Notes: generated by a model from the letters alone, not told the origin. A DNA stretch of 64,000 bases from Aeribacillus composti (GCF_007827555.1 NZ_VISS01000003.1:62001-126000); one strand, 5' to 3'. Positions 8,351 through 18,326 are shown, counted from the stretch's first letter. Program-made: numbers and translations.

Positions 8351-9721
8351 TTAAAAATTCCGATATTTTGCACCTGTATGATCATCTGGCAGCAGCTTTT
8401 TCCCTGTACCAAACAGCTTCTCCCTCAGTGTTCCTTTCTCGTATTCTTTTTTATAGATTCCACGTTTTTGCAGCTCCGGAACAACGAAATGAATGAACTC
8501 TTCAATGCTTCGAGGCGTTATAAGATGTGCAAGATTATACCCGTCGATTCCAGTTTGTTCGATCTGGAATTGAATGCTGTCAGCTATTTCAACGGGATTG
8601 CCGACTAATACATTACTCCTTCCGATCGTTTCAAACTTGTTTAACACTTCTCGAACAGTTAATTTTCTTGGCGCATCTTTCGTTAATGAAGCAGCTCGAG
8701 ACTGACCATGTTCCGTATGCTTATATTCAAAAAAGGCGTCTTTATCTTCATATTTAGATAAATCATAGCCTGTTGAACCGCTATATTGAGCTTTTGCCGC
8801 TTCAGCACTCCACAATCGATTGTATTCCTCATATTTTAATTCAGCTTCTTCTGTCGTTTCTGCCACAATGACATTTAAAAACGTAAATGCTTTAATATTA
8901 TCAGGATTCCGTCCGTATTTTTCAGCCCGTTCTTTAATATCTTGAATATAAAATCTTAATTTTTCGGGCGTCGACCCGCCAACAAACACACACTCTGCAT
9001 GCTTGGCGGCGAAATCTCTGCCGCGCTCAGAAGAACCTGCCTGAAAAATAACAGGTGTCCGCTGTGCAGAAGGATATGTTAAATGCGGGCCTTTTACGCT
9101 GAAATACCGCCCTTTATGGTTTATTTCATGAACCTTTTCGGGATCAAATAAAATTTCATTTTCCGCATCGCCAACAAACGCATGCTCCTCCCAGCTGCCT
9201 TCCCAAAGCTTATAGGAAACCTCCATAAATTCATCGGCAATATCATAACGCTCGTCATGTTTAACAATTTCTTTATGGCCGTAGTTTTGCGCAGCATTTG
9301 GCAAATATGAAGTGACAACATTCCAGCCAATTCTGCCGTTTGTAAAGTGATCTAATGTGGAAAAACGACGTGCATTTGAAAACGGATGTTCATACGTTGT
9401 GCTGACCGTTACTACAAATGACAAATGCTCTGTAACAGCTGCCACCGCTGGTACAATAAAGGCCGGATCATTTAGCGGAACTTGAACGCCGTCTCGAATC
9501 GCAGCATCTTTACTATTTTGATAGACATCATACACTCCTGCTACATCTGCAAAGAAAATGGTGTCAAACTTCCCTTTTTCCAACAATTTTCCTAACTCAA
9601 TCCAATAATGTAGATCATTATAATAAAGATGGCGTTTATTTTGAGGATGCTTCCATAATCCGTGAGAATTATGCATAGCTCCTGCCATATCAAAAAGATT
9701 TAATATTATCTGCTTTGCCAT
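8351..9721 (-). CDS. NtaA/SnaA/DszA-family FMN-dependent monooxygenase, copy 1
   Basis: A 456-residue LLM-class TIM-barrel monooxygenase of the NtaA/SnaA/DszA family, which oxidises sulfones, sulfides or aminopolycarboxylates with FMNH2 and O2. Markers are a start of MAKQIILNLFDM, HGLWKHP near residue 22, FADVAGVYD, STTYEHPFSNARRFSTLDH, GRIGWNVVTSY, HDERYDIADEF and FQAGSSERGRDFAAKHAE. The family tail GTLREKLFG and GAKYRNF is intact. It lies about 110 bases after metQ and just before the aldo/keto reductase. A separate FMN reductase is needed; one is encoded at 18770. The start at 9721 has GGAG eight bases upstream. Confidence 0.85.
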   Translation of the reverse strand: MAKQIILNLFDMAGAMHNSHGLWKHPQNKRHLYYNDLHYWIELGKLLEKGKFDTIFFADVAGVYDVYQNSKDAAIRDGVQVPLNDPAFIVPAVAAVTEHLSFVVTVSTTYEHPFSNARRFSTLDHFTNGRIGWNVVTSYLPNAAQNYGHKEIVKHDERYDIADEFMEVSYKLWEGSWEEHAFVGDAENEILFDPEKVHEINHKGRYFSVKGPHLTYPSAQRTPVIFQAGSSERGRDFAAKHAECVFVGGSTPEKLRFYIQDIKERAEKYGRNPDNIKAFTFLNVIVAETTEEAELKYEEYNRLWSAEAAKAQYSGSTGYDLSKYEDKDAFFEYKHTEHGQSRAASLTKDAPRKLTVREVLNKFETIGRSNVLVGNPVEIADSIQFQIEQTGIDGYNLAHLITPRSIEEFIHFVVPELQKRGIYKKEYEKGTLREKLFGTGKKLLPDDHTGAKYRNF

Positions 9722-9829
9722 ATTTCTCACTCCAGCATCTTTTCAAAAGTACAAATTCCGATTCTATCAGTCGATTGTCATCAAATTCAAATGCAGCCTT
9801 GCTCGCAAATAAACAATTCCTTCCTTATG

Positions 9830-10720
9830 TTATTCTTTGCCTTGTTTAATATTTTCAACTAAGCGATCTAATTCTTTTTGCAGTTCTGGTACTGGCACCT
9901 TTGTGACAATGCTTGCACCCTTCGTATCTTCTTCTACTGCTTTAGCTACTTCTTCTGTCTGATAAATTTCCGCAATGGTCTTATATGCCTCATTGTCTTT
10001 ATTCTTTTCTAGAGTGGCAAAAACGTTAACATACGGCAGTGTATCTTTGCTGTTTGGATCATCATGAAAAATGGCATCTGCTAAAGTGTAGCCGGCTTGA
10101 CCAGCTATTCCGCCATTAATAATAGATGCGGCTACATCAGGCAGCACTCTAGGAGTCTGTTGGGCAACGACTTCTACTATTTCAATATTTTTTGGATTTT
10201 TAACGATATCTTTTACTGTTGGATAAAGACCGACATCTTCCCTTAACTCAATTAATCCAGCTTGCTGCAGAACCTTTAGCCCTCTTCCTAAATTAGCCGG
10301 ATCATTTGGAACCGCAATTTTTGAACCATTTGGGATCTCGGATACATCTTTATATTTTTCCGAATACAATCCTAAAGGAGCAACAACAGTTGAGCCAATC
10401 GGCACAATATTCACATTATTTTCCGCGATAAATTGGCTTAAAAATGCAAGATGCTGGAAGGCGTTCACATCTACCTCGCCATTGACAAGTGCAGTATTTG
10501 GCAGCACATAATCGGAAAATTCGACATATTCTACCTTAATATTTTTTTCTAACGCTTTTTTCTTAATGATGTCCCAATACTGTCCATCTGATCCGGTAAT
10601 CCCCACCTTAACAGTAACGACTTTTTCTTTTTTATCCCCAGATGCTGAATTGCTGTTGCAGCCTGCCAGGAGGCCAATCACCAAAATTGTTACTAGTAAA
10701 TGGAATAGTTTGATTTTCAT
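9830..10720 (-). CDS. metQ: MetQ-type substrate-binding lipoprotein (NLPA family)
   Basis: A 296-residue lipoprotein with a signal peptide ending LLAGC (lipid on C21), followed by the NLPA-family fold: VGITGSDGQYWDIIKKKA, EYVEFSDYVLPNTALVNGEVDVNAFQHLAFL and KIAVPNDPANLGRGLKVLQQAGLI. These are standard for the methionine-binding component of MetNPQ. It is the third gene of the metN-metP-metQ operon, 31 bases after the permease gene. Paralogues of this family also bring in other sulfur compounds, and being set among monooxygenase genes the natural ligand might be an organosulfur compound instead of methionine. Start ATG 10720 follows AGGGGGA. Confidence 0.88.
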   Translation of the reverse strand: MKIKLFHLLVTILVIGLLAGCNSNSASGDKKEKVVTVKVGITGSDGQYWDIIKKKALEKNIKVEYVEFSDYVLPNTALVNGEVDVNAFQHLAFLSQFIAENNVNIVPIGSTVVAPLGLYSEKYKDVSEIPNGSKIAVPNDPANLGRGLKVLQQAGLIELREDVGLYPTVKDIVKNPKNIEIVEVVAQQTPRVLPDVAASIINGGIAGQAGYTLADAIFHDDPNSKDTLPYVNVFATLEKNKDNEAYKTIAEIYQTEEVAKAVEEDTKGASIVTKVPVPELQKELDRLVENIKQGKE

Positions 10721-10751
10721 AAAATAATAATCCCCCTAATATATGATTGAT

Positions 10752-11414
10752 TTATCTGCGTAAAAAGAAACGTGAAAGCATGTTGCCAATAAATTGGGCA
10801 ATTTGAACAAGAATAATTAATATGACAACCGTAACAATCATGACGGATGTATCAAACCGCTGATAACCATATGTCATCGCAAGATCCCCAAGGCCCCCTC
10901 CGCCGACCGTTCCAGCCATGGCGGAAAAATCAATAAGTCCTACGGTGATAAATGTAATTCCTAAAATTAAAGGCCCTAATGCTTCGGGGATTAGTACCCC
11001 AAATATTATTTGAATGGGTGATGCCCCCATCGCCTTTGCAGCCTCGATAATACCTGGATCAATTGAGACTAAATTATTTTCTACCACCCTGGCAATGGCA
11101 AAAGCTGCAGCAATGGTCATCGGAAAAATAGCCGCTGTCGTTCCAATTGTAGTTCCCACAACGAATCGCGTAAGCGGACTGATGGCAACTAAAAATATGA
11201 TGAACGGTATAGGTCGAATAATATTGATTAATAAATTCAAAAATGAAAAGATGAATCTATTTTCTAAAATATTGCCTTTACGGGTGGCAAATAGCAGTAG
11301 TCCCATGATAATTCCTAAAATACTAGCAAAAATCAATGTGAAAATGACCATTGTAATCGTTTCACCTGTTGCTTGAAGTATTCTAGGCCAAAACGTCGTC
11401 CAATCAACTTTCAC
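10752..11414 (-). CDS. metP: MetP-type ABC transporter permease
   Basis: A 220-residue inner-membrane permease of the methionine-uptake (MetI/MetP) family with five hydrophobic segments and the cytoplasmic EAA loop (EAAKAMGASPIQIIFGVLIPEALG) that docks on MetN. It starts with GTG at 11414, eleven bases inside the metN coding region, with GGGAGG nine bases upstream: translational coupling to metN is likely. Residue pattern and length match B. subtilis MetP. Confidence 0.9.
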   Translation of the reverse strand: MKVDWTTFWPRILQATGETITMVIFTLIFASILGIIMGLLLFATRKGNILENRFIFSFLNLLINIIRPIPFIIFLVAISPLTRFVVGTTIGTTAAIFPMTIAAAFAIARVVENNLVSIDPGIIEAAKAMGASPIQIIFGVLIPEALGPLILGITFITVGLIDFSAMAGTVGGGGLGDLAMTYGYQRFDTSVMIVTVVILIILVQIAQFIGNMLSRFFLRR

Positions 11415-12429
11415 CGTTTGTGACCTCCCTTACTTCAACTATCTCTGTCAACTCTTTTAATACTTCTTCAATTTGAGAATCAGCTCCAATGAATTCCACG
11501 ATTAAATTGCCAAACAATTGATTTTGAAGTTCATTGATGCTTCCGTAAATGATATTAAAGTGAATATTATGTTTAGCTGTTAATGTCGATAATATAGGTT
11601 GACTCGCAGTGTCTCCTGAAAATACAATTCGATAAAGCTTTCTTTCATGATCCTTCCTTAACTTTTCAAGCAAGCTCGAAGATAATTTTTCATTTACAAC
11701 CGAACTGATAAAATTTTTCGTCGTTTTTTCTTGAGGATTTGAAAATATATTAAAAACCTCGCCCTCTTCAATGATTCTCCCATTTTCCATAACCGCTACG
11801 CGATTGCAAATTTTTCGAATCACGTTCATTTCATGTGTTATTAATAAAATCGTAATATTGAATTCTTCATTCACTTTTTTCAATAGATTTAATATTTCAT
11901 TAGTGGTTTCTGGATCTAAAGCCGAGGTAGCCTCATCACATAACAGAATGTCTGGTGAAGTTGCAAGCGCTCGTGCAATCCCTACTCTTTGTTTTTGACC
12001 TCCTGACAACTGTTCAGGAAATTTGTCAGCTTTGTCTTCAAGACCAACAAATTGTAATAGCTCTGTAACTCGTTGGTGGATTTCCTCCTTCGATTTTTTC
12101 TCCAATTTTAAAGGGTAAGCAATATTGCCATATACCGTGCGAGAATTAAATAGATTAAATGTTTGAAAAATCATTCCAATTTTTCTTCTTAATTGCCGCA
12201 GATCTTTCGAAGATATGGAATTCAAATCATAATTATCGACTATAATATTTCCTTTTGTCGGACGTTCGAGTAAATTCACTAACCTAAGCAGTGTACTTTT
12301 TCCGGCTCCGCTAAAGCCGATGATTCCAAAAATGTCGCCTTTTTTAATGTGAAGCGAAACATCTTTTACAGCTTCTACTTTTTTCCCACCAGACTCGTAT
12401 ATTTTACTAACTCTCTCTAGCCTAATCAT
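11404..12429 (-). CDS. metN: MetN-type ABC transporter ATP-binding protein
   Basis: A 341-residue ATPase with Walker A GFSGAGKS at 38-45, the signature LSGGQKQRVGIARAL, Walker B ILLCDEATSALDP and the switch His in LLITHEM. The C-terminal third (from about residue 240) is the NIL/ACT-like regulatory domain found in MetN, where bound methionine inhibits transport. It is the first gene of metNPQ and lies about 220 bases downstream of the conserved leader-terminator at 12650, so its expression is likely gated by it. ATG at 12429 preceded by GGAGG. Confidence 0.92.
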   Translation of the reverse strand: MIRLERVSKIYESGGKKVEAVKDVSLHIKKGDIFGIIGFSGAGKSTLLRLVNLLERPTKGNIIVDNYDLNSISSKDLRQLRRKIGMIFQTFNLFNSRTVYGNIAYPLKLEKKSKEEIHQRVTELLQFVGLEDKADKFPEQLSGGQKQRVGIARALATSPDILLCDEATSALDPETTNEILNLLKKVNEEFNITILLITHEMNVIRKICNRVAVMENGRIIEEGEVFNIFSNPQEKTTKNFISSVVNEKLSSSLLEKLRKDHERKLYRIVFSGDTASQPILSTLTAKHNIHFNIIYGSINELQNQLFGNLIVEFIGADSQIEEVLKELTEIVEVREVTNGES

Positions 12430-12649
12430 CAATTTCCTCCACCAACCGAAAATTTATCCAGATCTATATACACAATATCCCCTTTGTTCAAAACGTTTAA
12501 TGAGGGAACTACTCGAGTGTTTGGGGATGGTGCTTCTCCCATCTTAACTCTTTATGTTTAATTTAATTTGTTTAACTTGGAAAAATGGCGATGAACCATA
12601 ATACTTTGACACATTTGTGCAATGCAAAAAATTTTTTTCCTTGTCATAT

Positions 12650-12714
12650 TGTGAAAAAGAAAGGCCTTAATTTCATTTTTCATGAAATTAAGGCCTCTGG
12701 TGTTCCAGTCAGCA
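12650..12714 (-). promoter_or_regulatory. Conserved leader motif with intrinsic terminator, site 1 (before metNPQ)
   Basis: Minus-strand sense: TGCTGACTGGAACACCAGAG (12714-12695) runs straight into a terminator stem AGGCCTTAATTTCAT (12696-12682) pairing with ATGAAATTAAGGCCT, then TTTCTTTTT. The CTGG-NNNN-CCAG mini-hairpin plus terminator is shared with three other sites in the sulfur region. Here it lies only about 60 bases after the stop of the preceding flavoprotein gene and no promoter is evident between, so it may act as an intercistronic attenuator. Confidence 0.75.
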
Positions 12715-12773
12715 AATATTATGCACTTTTCTGCTCAGCAGCAGAAAATGCTCCCACAGTCTCCAGCATCCTC

Positions 12774-13982
12774 CTATTTAAATTGCACTTCTTTCAAGCT
12801 ATTTCGATATTCTTCAATCACGGATTTCGAAACTTGACTCACGACCATGTCATTTAAAGGAGGATTATATAAACCACACTGAACATCCCTAAAATATCTT
12901 TCTAATGGCAAATCTTTCGATAACGAATGACCGCCTGCGATTCTCATAGCCAGCTCTACTATTTTGATCGCATTATTACATACTGTATATTTTGTAATAG
13001 AGACTTCATTGCTTAACTTGTCTCGAACATGTAAATTTCGGTCCCATTTTTCAGCTAAACCGTATAACAGGTATCTTGATACAGCGATTAAAATTTCGAT
13101 TTCTCCAATTTTATCCTGAACATGCGGCGCCTCTAGAATAACATCTCCTAGACTTGGTGAAAATTTCTCAGCCGCATACTTTAAAATAAAATCTCTGGCA
13201 GCAATCGCAATCCCTAAATAAATGGCTGGCAACTGCAGCGTGTAGGCACTGCTGTTGCCCTTAAAGCGGTTGTTCTTCCCCTTGTCAATGTAAGACAATA
13301 ACGCCTCTTCCGGCACAAACACATCATGCAGTTCGATATCATGGCTGCCTGTTGCTCTCATTCCCAAAACATTCCATGTATCTATCAATTGTACCGAATC
13401 ATTTTTTTTAATTAAAAATTCGGCCGTTTTATCTTCTTCTTCGACATATGCCAAAATCGTAAAATGCGACACAATTGGCGCCAATGTTGCAAATGCCTTT
13501 CTTCCTGAAATGATATATCCGTCTTTCGTTTTTCTCGCAATTGTTGATGGGGTTCCGCCTCTTACAATATTGCCTGATGTCCGCTCCGTGACAAAAACAT
13601 TTAATAATGAACCTTCCTCAACAGCCTCTCTGCATATTTTCGCAAAAATTTCTTCTTTCCAAGGCCGGAAATCCCTAAGGCTAAAGAATGCCATTAAGTG
13701 CCATCCTATCGCCAGTGCCGTAGAACCACAGGCTTTCGCTAATCGTTCTTGTACCAGCAAAATTTCATATAATGAAAGTTCTTCACCGCCATATTCTTTA
13801 GGGATTGTTAGCTTATGATACCCCTCTTTTTTTAGGATTTCGATATGCTCAAACGGAAATTCTCCTGTTTCATCATATTTATCAGCTGTCTGTCGAATTT
13901 TCTCTGCAATGCGCTCCGCATATTCTACGAGCCTTGCATCTCGTTCATTTCGAATCGTCTGATTGCTTGCGTTAAAATCCAT
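12774..13982 (-). CDS. Acyl-CoA dehydrogenase-fold flavoprotein (monooxygenase-like)
   Basis: A 402-residue protein of the acyl-CoA dehydrogenase superfamily. Seen are GYHKLTIPKEYGGEELSLYE, ACGSTALAIGWHLMAFF, GRKAFATLAPIVSHFT, NVLGMRATGSHDIEL and a final GGHSLSKDLPLERYFRDVQCG. The lack of the GGxGY..ER..RDAR acyl-CoA motif and the sulfur setting suggest a flavin monooxygenase or a specialised dehydrogenase acting with the neighbouring SfnB-like protein, whose gene ends 22 bases upstream. ATG 13982 is preceded by TTGGAGGATG. The precise reaction is not known. Confidence 0.75.
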   Translation of the reverse strand: MDFNASNQTIRNERDARLVEYAERIAEKIRQTADKYDETGEFPFEHIEILKKEGYHKLTIPKEYGGEELSLYEILLVQERLAKACGSTALAIGWHLMAFFSLRDFRPWKEEIFAKICREAVEEGSLLNVFVTERTSGNIVRGGTPSTIARKTKDGYIISGRKAFATLAPIVSHFTILAYVEEEDKTAEFLIKKNDSVQLIDTWNVLGMRATGSHDIELHDVFVPEEALLSYIDKGKNNRFKGNSSAYTLQLPAIYLGIAIAARDFILKYAAEKFSPSLGDVILEAPHVQDKIGEIEILIAVSRYLLYGLAEKWDRNLHVRDKLSNEVSITKYTVCNNAIKIVELAMRIAGGHSLSKDLPLERYFRDVQCGLYNPPLNDMVVSQVSKSVIEEYRNSLKEVQFK

Positions 13983-14004
13983 TGTGCATCCTCCAATAAA
14001 ATCC

Positions 14005-15237
14005 TTAGAAGTAAACCTCTCTTATCGGAAGCTTCGTACCATTCACAACATAATCGCCAATAGCTCTTGCTTTGTAGGCTATCGGATTATGGGAAGCAAG
14101 TGTGCGAATATTGCGCCAGTGGCGGTCAAAATGCTTGGATTGTCTCGTAGCTGAAGCGCCGCCAACCTCAAAGAGAAGTGTAGCTGCTTGTAATGCAAGG
14201 TGATCGATAATAACTTTCGCCTGAGCAGCTCGCAGGGAAGCCTCATGACTTAAATCAAAGTCTATTTCTCCATTAACCGCCTCATTCACTGCTATGTCTA
14301 ATGCATCTGCGGCAGCCAGCACAAGTGCTTCTGCGGCAAACGCGCTGCTTGAAAGCTGCCCAATAATTTGCTGAAGCAGCGGATCAGCCGCTGGCGTATC
14401 TGCCGATGCAAAAGTAAAGGTTCTGGATCTTCCATGAACTAAAGCTTTAGCGTCTGTCACCACATTCCGCAAAATACCCGCTATCACTCCTTGCAGATAG
14501 AGCTGTAAAAATGAATTGAAAGGCGTCTTCGTCTCATCAATAAATGTTACTTCTTCTCGATTGACATATACATTGTTTAAGCGTGTTGTACCGCTTCCTG
14601 TTAATTTTTGTCCGATACCATCCCAGTCATCTTCAATGATGACGCCATCACGATTTGTCGGAATAAACGCGGAAACAGGTTTTCCTTCAGGGGTTGATGC
14701 CATAACGATTACCCAGTCGGAATATATGGTACCGGTGCTAAAATATTTCGTACCGTTTAATCGGTACCCTTCGCCATCTTGAGTCAAAGTTGTTTCAAAA
14801 ATCAAATGACCAACATTTTTTGATGAAATTTCCGTAAAGGCATTCCCAATAATATCTCCTTTTGCCACGATTCCCAACAATTGCTCACGTCGTTCTTTAT
14901 CCGGATTTCGAAGTATTTCTTCTACTTGCCAATAATGGGCACGAAGGCTGTGCGCCACATCCGGATCGGCTTCAGCTAAACGGATTAGGACATAGAAAAG
15001 ATCACGAATACTAGCTCCTCCACCGCCTAGTTCAACAGGCAGACGTAAAGCACCCAATCGAGATTGCCGAATTAAATCGAAGGCGTGATAAGGCAGTTCT
15101 TCACTGCCGGCATTTCTTCGTTCCTCAGCGTCTTTAGCAATTACATCAATCAATTGATCTAATTCAGGCGAATCAACTTTTACCGGACCGTTAAAAGTCA
15201 AAGAGCTTGCTTCATTTAATTGATTTTGAATTGACAT
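14005..15237 (-). CDS. SfnB/DszC-type flavin-dependent monooxygenase, copy 2
   Basis: A 410-residue paralogue of the 5690-6949 protein: the same GPVKVDSPEL start, LPVELGGGGASIRDLF, EADPDVAHSLRAHY, IEDDWDGIGQKLTGSGTTRL, LVHGRSRTFTFASADTP and the identical C-terminal block from RQSKH to the last residues VREVYF-like tail. It belongs to the sulfur-acquisition branch of the acyl-CoA dehydrogenase fold. Two copies separated by 7 kb, each followed by a second flavoprotein gene, look like a duplicated gene pair that has diverged. ATG 15237 follows AAAGGAGTGC. Confidence 0.82.
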   Translation of the reverse strand: MSIQNQLNEASSLTFNGPVKVDSPELDQLIDVIAKDAEERRNAGSEELPYHAFDLIRQSRLGALRLPVELGGGGASIRDLFYVLIRLAEADPDVAHSLRAHYWQVEEILRNPDKERREQLLGIVAKGDIIGNAFTEISSKNVGHLIFETTLTQDGEGYRLNGTKYFSTGTIYSDWVIVMASTPEGKPVSAFIPTNRDGVIIEDDWDGIGQKLTGSGTTRLNNVYVNREEVTFIDETKTPFNSFLQLYLQGVIAGILRNVVTDAKALVHGRSRTFTFASADTPAADPLLQQIIGQLSSSAFAAEALVLAAADALDIAVNEAVNGEIDFDLSHEASLRAAQAKVIIDHLALQAATLLFEVGGASATRQSKHFDRHWRNIRTLASHNPIAYKARAIGDYVVNGTKLPIREVYF

Positions 15238-15343
15238 CTTTTATGCACTCCTTTAATCGTATTTTAAATTTCACTATTCACATCTTTTTAGTAATATTTA
15301 TTTGTAAAAAAAAGAGCCAAACAGCAATTACTAGCACCTCAGA

Positions 15344-16720
15344 TCAATTTACAGGGCTTTTCGCTGCAAATGCACCTCGGTATTTTGCAGCAGGATGACG
15401 CTCATTGAGACGATCTGTCCCAAACAATTTGCGCCGCAATGTTCCTGGCTTTCCATATCCATTGCGCGCTAAACCGCGCTTTCGAAGCACAGGCATGACT
15501 TGATCAATAAATTCTTCATAGGAACCGGGAATCGTCGCATTGATGACATTGATGCCGTCAACACCTGCATCCCTCCAAAGCTCAAGCTGGTCTGCAATCA
15601 TTTCAGGAGTGCCGACAATACGGTTTGTTTTGCTCCTGAGCCTAGCAAGATCTCTAACTGTAGGAGTCCTTCCCGGCGTGCTTTGCTTTAGCCATTCATA
15701 TGTGCTTCTGATCCCTTCAGTTTTGATATCTTCCAATGGAGTATCTAAAGTAGCATTCCCTAAATCAATTCCCATCCCCCCAGCGGAATGAGCGATCATC
15801 ATATCGAAATCAATCTTATTTTCAAGTTCATATTCTTTTTGCCGAGCTTCTTCCTCCGTCTTTCCGATCACAAAGTACAATCCCTGATAAAAGTGGATAT
15901 CCTCACTCTTTCTGCCATTTTCAACCGCCAACCTTCGTGTTTCATCGATCAGCTTGCGGGCATTTTCAGGATCAGGTGCTCCAATGAAGATCGCTTCAGC
16001 ATTGCGAGCCGAAAAATCTCTGCCAGTAGGGGACGAACCAGCTTGAAAAAGCAACGGTGTGCGCTGCGGTGATGGAGCCACTAAGTGCGGTCCTTCCACC
16101 TTGTAGCGCTTGCCGACATGATGAATTTTATGGACTTTCGCCGGATCCGCATGAATTCCGCTTTCACGGTCCTGCAAAAGCGCTCCTTCATCCCATGAAC
16201 CTTCCCAAAGCTTATATAAAACATCAACATATTCATCCAGCCACTCATATCGTTCATCATGCGGAACTAAGCCGTCATAGCCAAAGTTGCGAAAGGCATT
16301 TGCTGAGTAGCTGGTAACCATGTTCCAGGCAATTCGTCCTTTGGTGATGTGATCTAATGTTGATACACGGCGTGCAAAGTTAAAGGGAGGTTCTTGAACC
16401 GGAGCCGCCGTAAAAGCTAAGCCCAAATGTTTTGTATTTACTGCAAGTGCTGAAAGCAGTACCATTGGGTCATTACTAGGTACTTGCAAGCCATTTTCAA
16501 TATGGAAATCCCATCCTCCTCGAAAGTCATTGTACAGCCCGACGACGTCGGCGAAAAAGATGACGTCAAAACCTCCCTCATCCAGCCGTTTCGCTAAAGA
16601 AACCCAAAGATTTACGTCATTAAAGTTAAGCTGATGACCTTCTTGATCACGCCACATCCCGTGAAGAATGTGAGAAGGTGTATTCATAACAAAAGCAGAA
16701 AATGATAATGGCTTTGTCAT
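15344..16720 (-). CDS. NtaA/SnaA/DszA-family FMN-dependent monooxygenase, copy 2
   Basis: A 458-residue LLM-class monooxygenase. Family marks are HGMWRDQEG, FFADVVGLYNDF, FARRVSTLDHITKGRIAWNMVTSY, HDERYEWLDEYVDVLYKLWEGSWDEG and LFQAGSSPTGRDFSARNAE; the tail GTLRRKLFG and HPAAKYRG is complete. It differs clearly from the copies at 8351 and 16938, so the three probably take different substrates. The reading frame extends upstream to a TTG, but the ATG at 16720 has a GGAG/GGGGA site at proper spacing. The gene lies between another monooxygenase gene and the SfnB-like gene, on the same strand with about 105-base gaps. Confidence 0.84.
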   Translation of the reverse strand: MTKPLSFSAFVMNTPSHILHGMWRDQEGHQLNFNDVNLWVSLAKRLDEGGFDVIFFADVVGLYNDFRGGWDFHIENGLQVPSNDPMVLLSALAVNTKHLGLAFTAAPVQEPPFNFARRVSTLDHITKGRIAWNMVTSYSANAFRNFGYDGLVPHDERYEWLDEYVDVLYKLWEGSWDEGALLQDRESGIHADPAKVHKIHHVGKRYKVEGPHLVAPSPQRTPLLFQAGSSPTGRDFSARNAEAIFIGAPDPENARKLIDETRRLAVENGRKSEDIHFYQGLYFVIGKTEEEARQKEYELENKIDFDMMIAHSAGGMGIDLGNATLDTPLEDIKTEGIRSTYEWLKQSTPGRTPTVRDLARLRSKTNRIVGTPEMIADQLELWRDAGVDGINVINATIPGSYEEFIDQVMPVLRKRGLARNGYGKPGTLRRKLFGTDRLNERHPAAKYRGAFAAKSPVN

Positions 16721-16937
16721 ATTCCCCATATCTCCATTTATCCTAAAAATTTGTTTAACCAAAAAAAGAATTCATTTCATAAACGACTTAAAGGACTTAT
16801 GAATCCGCAGCAAAATTGGAAACAAGTCAAATAAAGATGATGCAAAAGTAATACTGACTAACGACTAACCTACAGTTTCTTTTTTTCAAGGCTGATCATA
16901 CGAAGTTCAAAGCTTCTTTTGATACAAAAAAGTAAGG

Positions 16938-18326
16938 TTAATCCTGCAGTTGATAGCTTAAATTTCTATATTTAGCTCCAATATGGTCTTCCGGTAAACG
17001 GGACTGGCCTTTGCCAAACAATTTTTCCCGCAAAGTTCCTTCTTCATATTCTTTTTTCACGACTCCACGTTGTTGAAGCTCCGGAATGACAAGATCAACA
17101 AAATCTTTAAAAGTTCCCGGCGTTATTGCATAGGCGAGATTAAATCCATCGATATCCGTATCTTCAATCCATTCCTCAAACGTATCAGCTATTTGCTTTG
17201 GTGTTCCGACTACTACAGGACCCATTCCGCCTATTCCAGCAAAATTCGCCAGCTCGCGGACAGTCCATTTTTTATTTGGACTTGCTTTCGTTAATGATTC
17301 GAGCACTGATTTGATGGCGTTAGTATCAATGTATTCAATTTCTTGATCAGGATCATATTTTGAAAAATCAACACCTGACCAGCCGCCTAATAAAGAAAGG
17401 GCCCCTTCATAGCTGATATATTGCGATAATTCTTCATATTTCGCCCACGCTTCCTCCTCCGTCCGCCCAACAATCGGTGTGAACAAAGCGAATACTTTTA
17501 TGCTTTGCGGATCCCTGCCAAATTCAGCAGCCTGGGCTCTTAAATTTTTAACATATGAAGCGATAGGCTCTTTTCCTGGCATCGAAACAAATGTGCACTC
17601 AGCATGTTTTGCTGCAAATTGACGCCCTCTCGCTGAAGCGCCTGCTTGATATAAAACAGGTGTTCTTTGCGGCGACGGCTCGCACAAATGAATGCCTGGC
17701 ACATTAAAATATTTGCCGTGATGATTTATTTCATGAACTTTCGCTGGGTCTGTGAAAATTTTTCTATCTCTATCTTTTATAACAGCATCGTCTTCCCAGC
17801 TGCCTTCCCATAATTTATAGCAAACTTCCAAATATTCTTCCGCAATATTATATCGTTCTGAATGGAGGAACCGATCGCCAATATCGATGTTTTTCGTTCC
17901 GCTTTCCAAATAGGAAGTAACAATATTCCAGCCTACTCGGCCCTTTGTTAAATGGTCTAAAGTCGACATTCTGCGTGCAAATGTATATGGATGCTCAAAT
18001 GTTGTAGAGCATGTGATCCCAAAGCCTAAATGCTCCGTTGCATGCGCCATTGCAGAAACAAGTAAAATAGGGTCATTGACTGGAACTTGGGTTGCTTCAC
18101 GTACTGCTGTTGTTTTATCATTTCCATACACATCATAAATGCCGATTACATCTGCAATAAATAATCCATCGAACCGCCCTTTTTCCAGTAATTGCGCCAG
18201 CTCAACCCAATATTCAATATCTTTATATCGGTATGACTGATCTTCAGGATGCACCCATAATCCCGGAGATTGATGCGCCACACAATTCATATCAAAAGCG
18301 TTTAAATAAATTCGCTTTTTCTTCAT
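16938..18326 (-). CDS. NtaA/SnaA/DszA-family FMN-dependent monooxygenase, copy 3
   Basis: A 462-residue LLM-class monooxygenase with HQSPGLWVHPED, FIADVIGIYDVYG, STTFEHPYTFARRMSTLDHLTKGRVGWN, NIAEEYLEVCYKLWEGSWEDDA and YQAGASARGRQFAAKHAE, ending GTLREKLFGKGQ and GAKYRNL. It is most like copy 1 at 8351. It is the first gene downstream of the conserved leader-terminator at 18512, about 190 bases on, and is therefore probably controlled by it. CGGGAGG lies seven bases before the ATG at 18326. Confidence 0.85.
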   Translation of the reverse strand: MKKKRIYLNAFDMNCVAHQSPGLWVHPEDQSYRYKDIEYWVELAQLLEKGRFDGLFIADVIGIYDVYGNDKTTAVREATQVPVNDPILLVSAMAHATEHLGFGITCSTTFEHPYTFARRMSTLDHLTKGRVGWNIVTSYLESGTKNIDIGDRFLHSERYNIAEEYLEVCYKLWEGSWEDDAVIKDRDRKIFTDPAKVHEINHHGKYFNVPGIHLCEPSPQRTPVLYQAGASARGRQFAAKHAECTFVSMPGKEPIASYVKNLRAQAAEFGRDPQSIKVFALFTPIVGRTEEEAWAKYEELSQYISYEGALSLLGGWSGVDFSKYDPDQEIEYIDTNAIKSVLESLTKASPNKKWTVRELANFAGIGGMGPVVVGTPKQIADTFEEWIEDTDIDGFNLAYAITPGTFKDFVDLVIPELQQRGVVKKEYEEGTLREKLFGKGQSRLPEDHIGAKYRNLSYQLQD

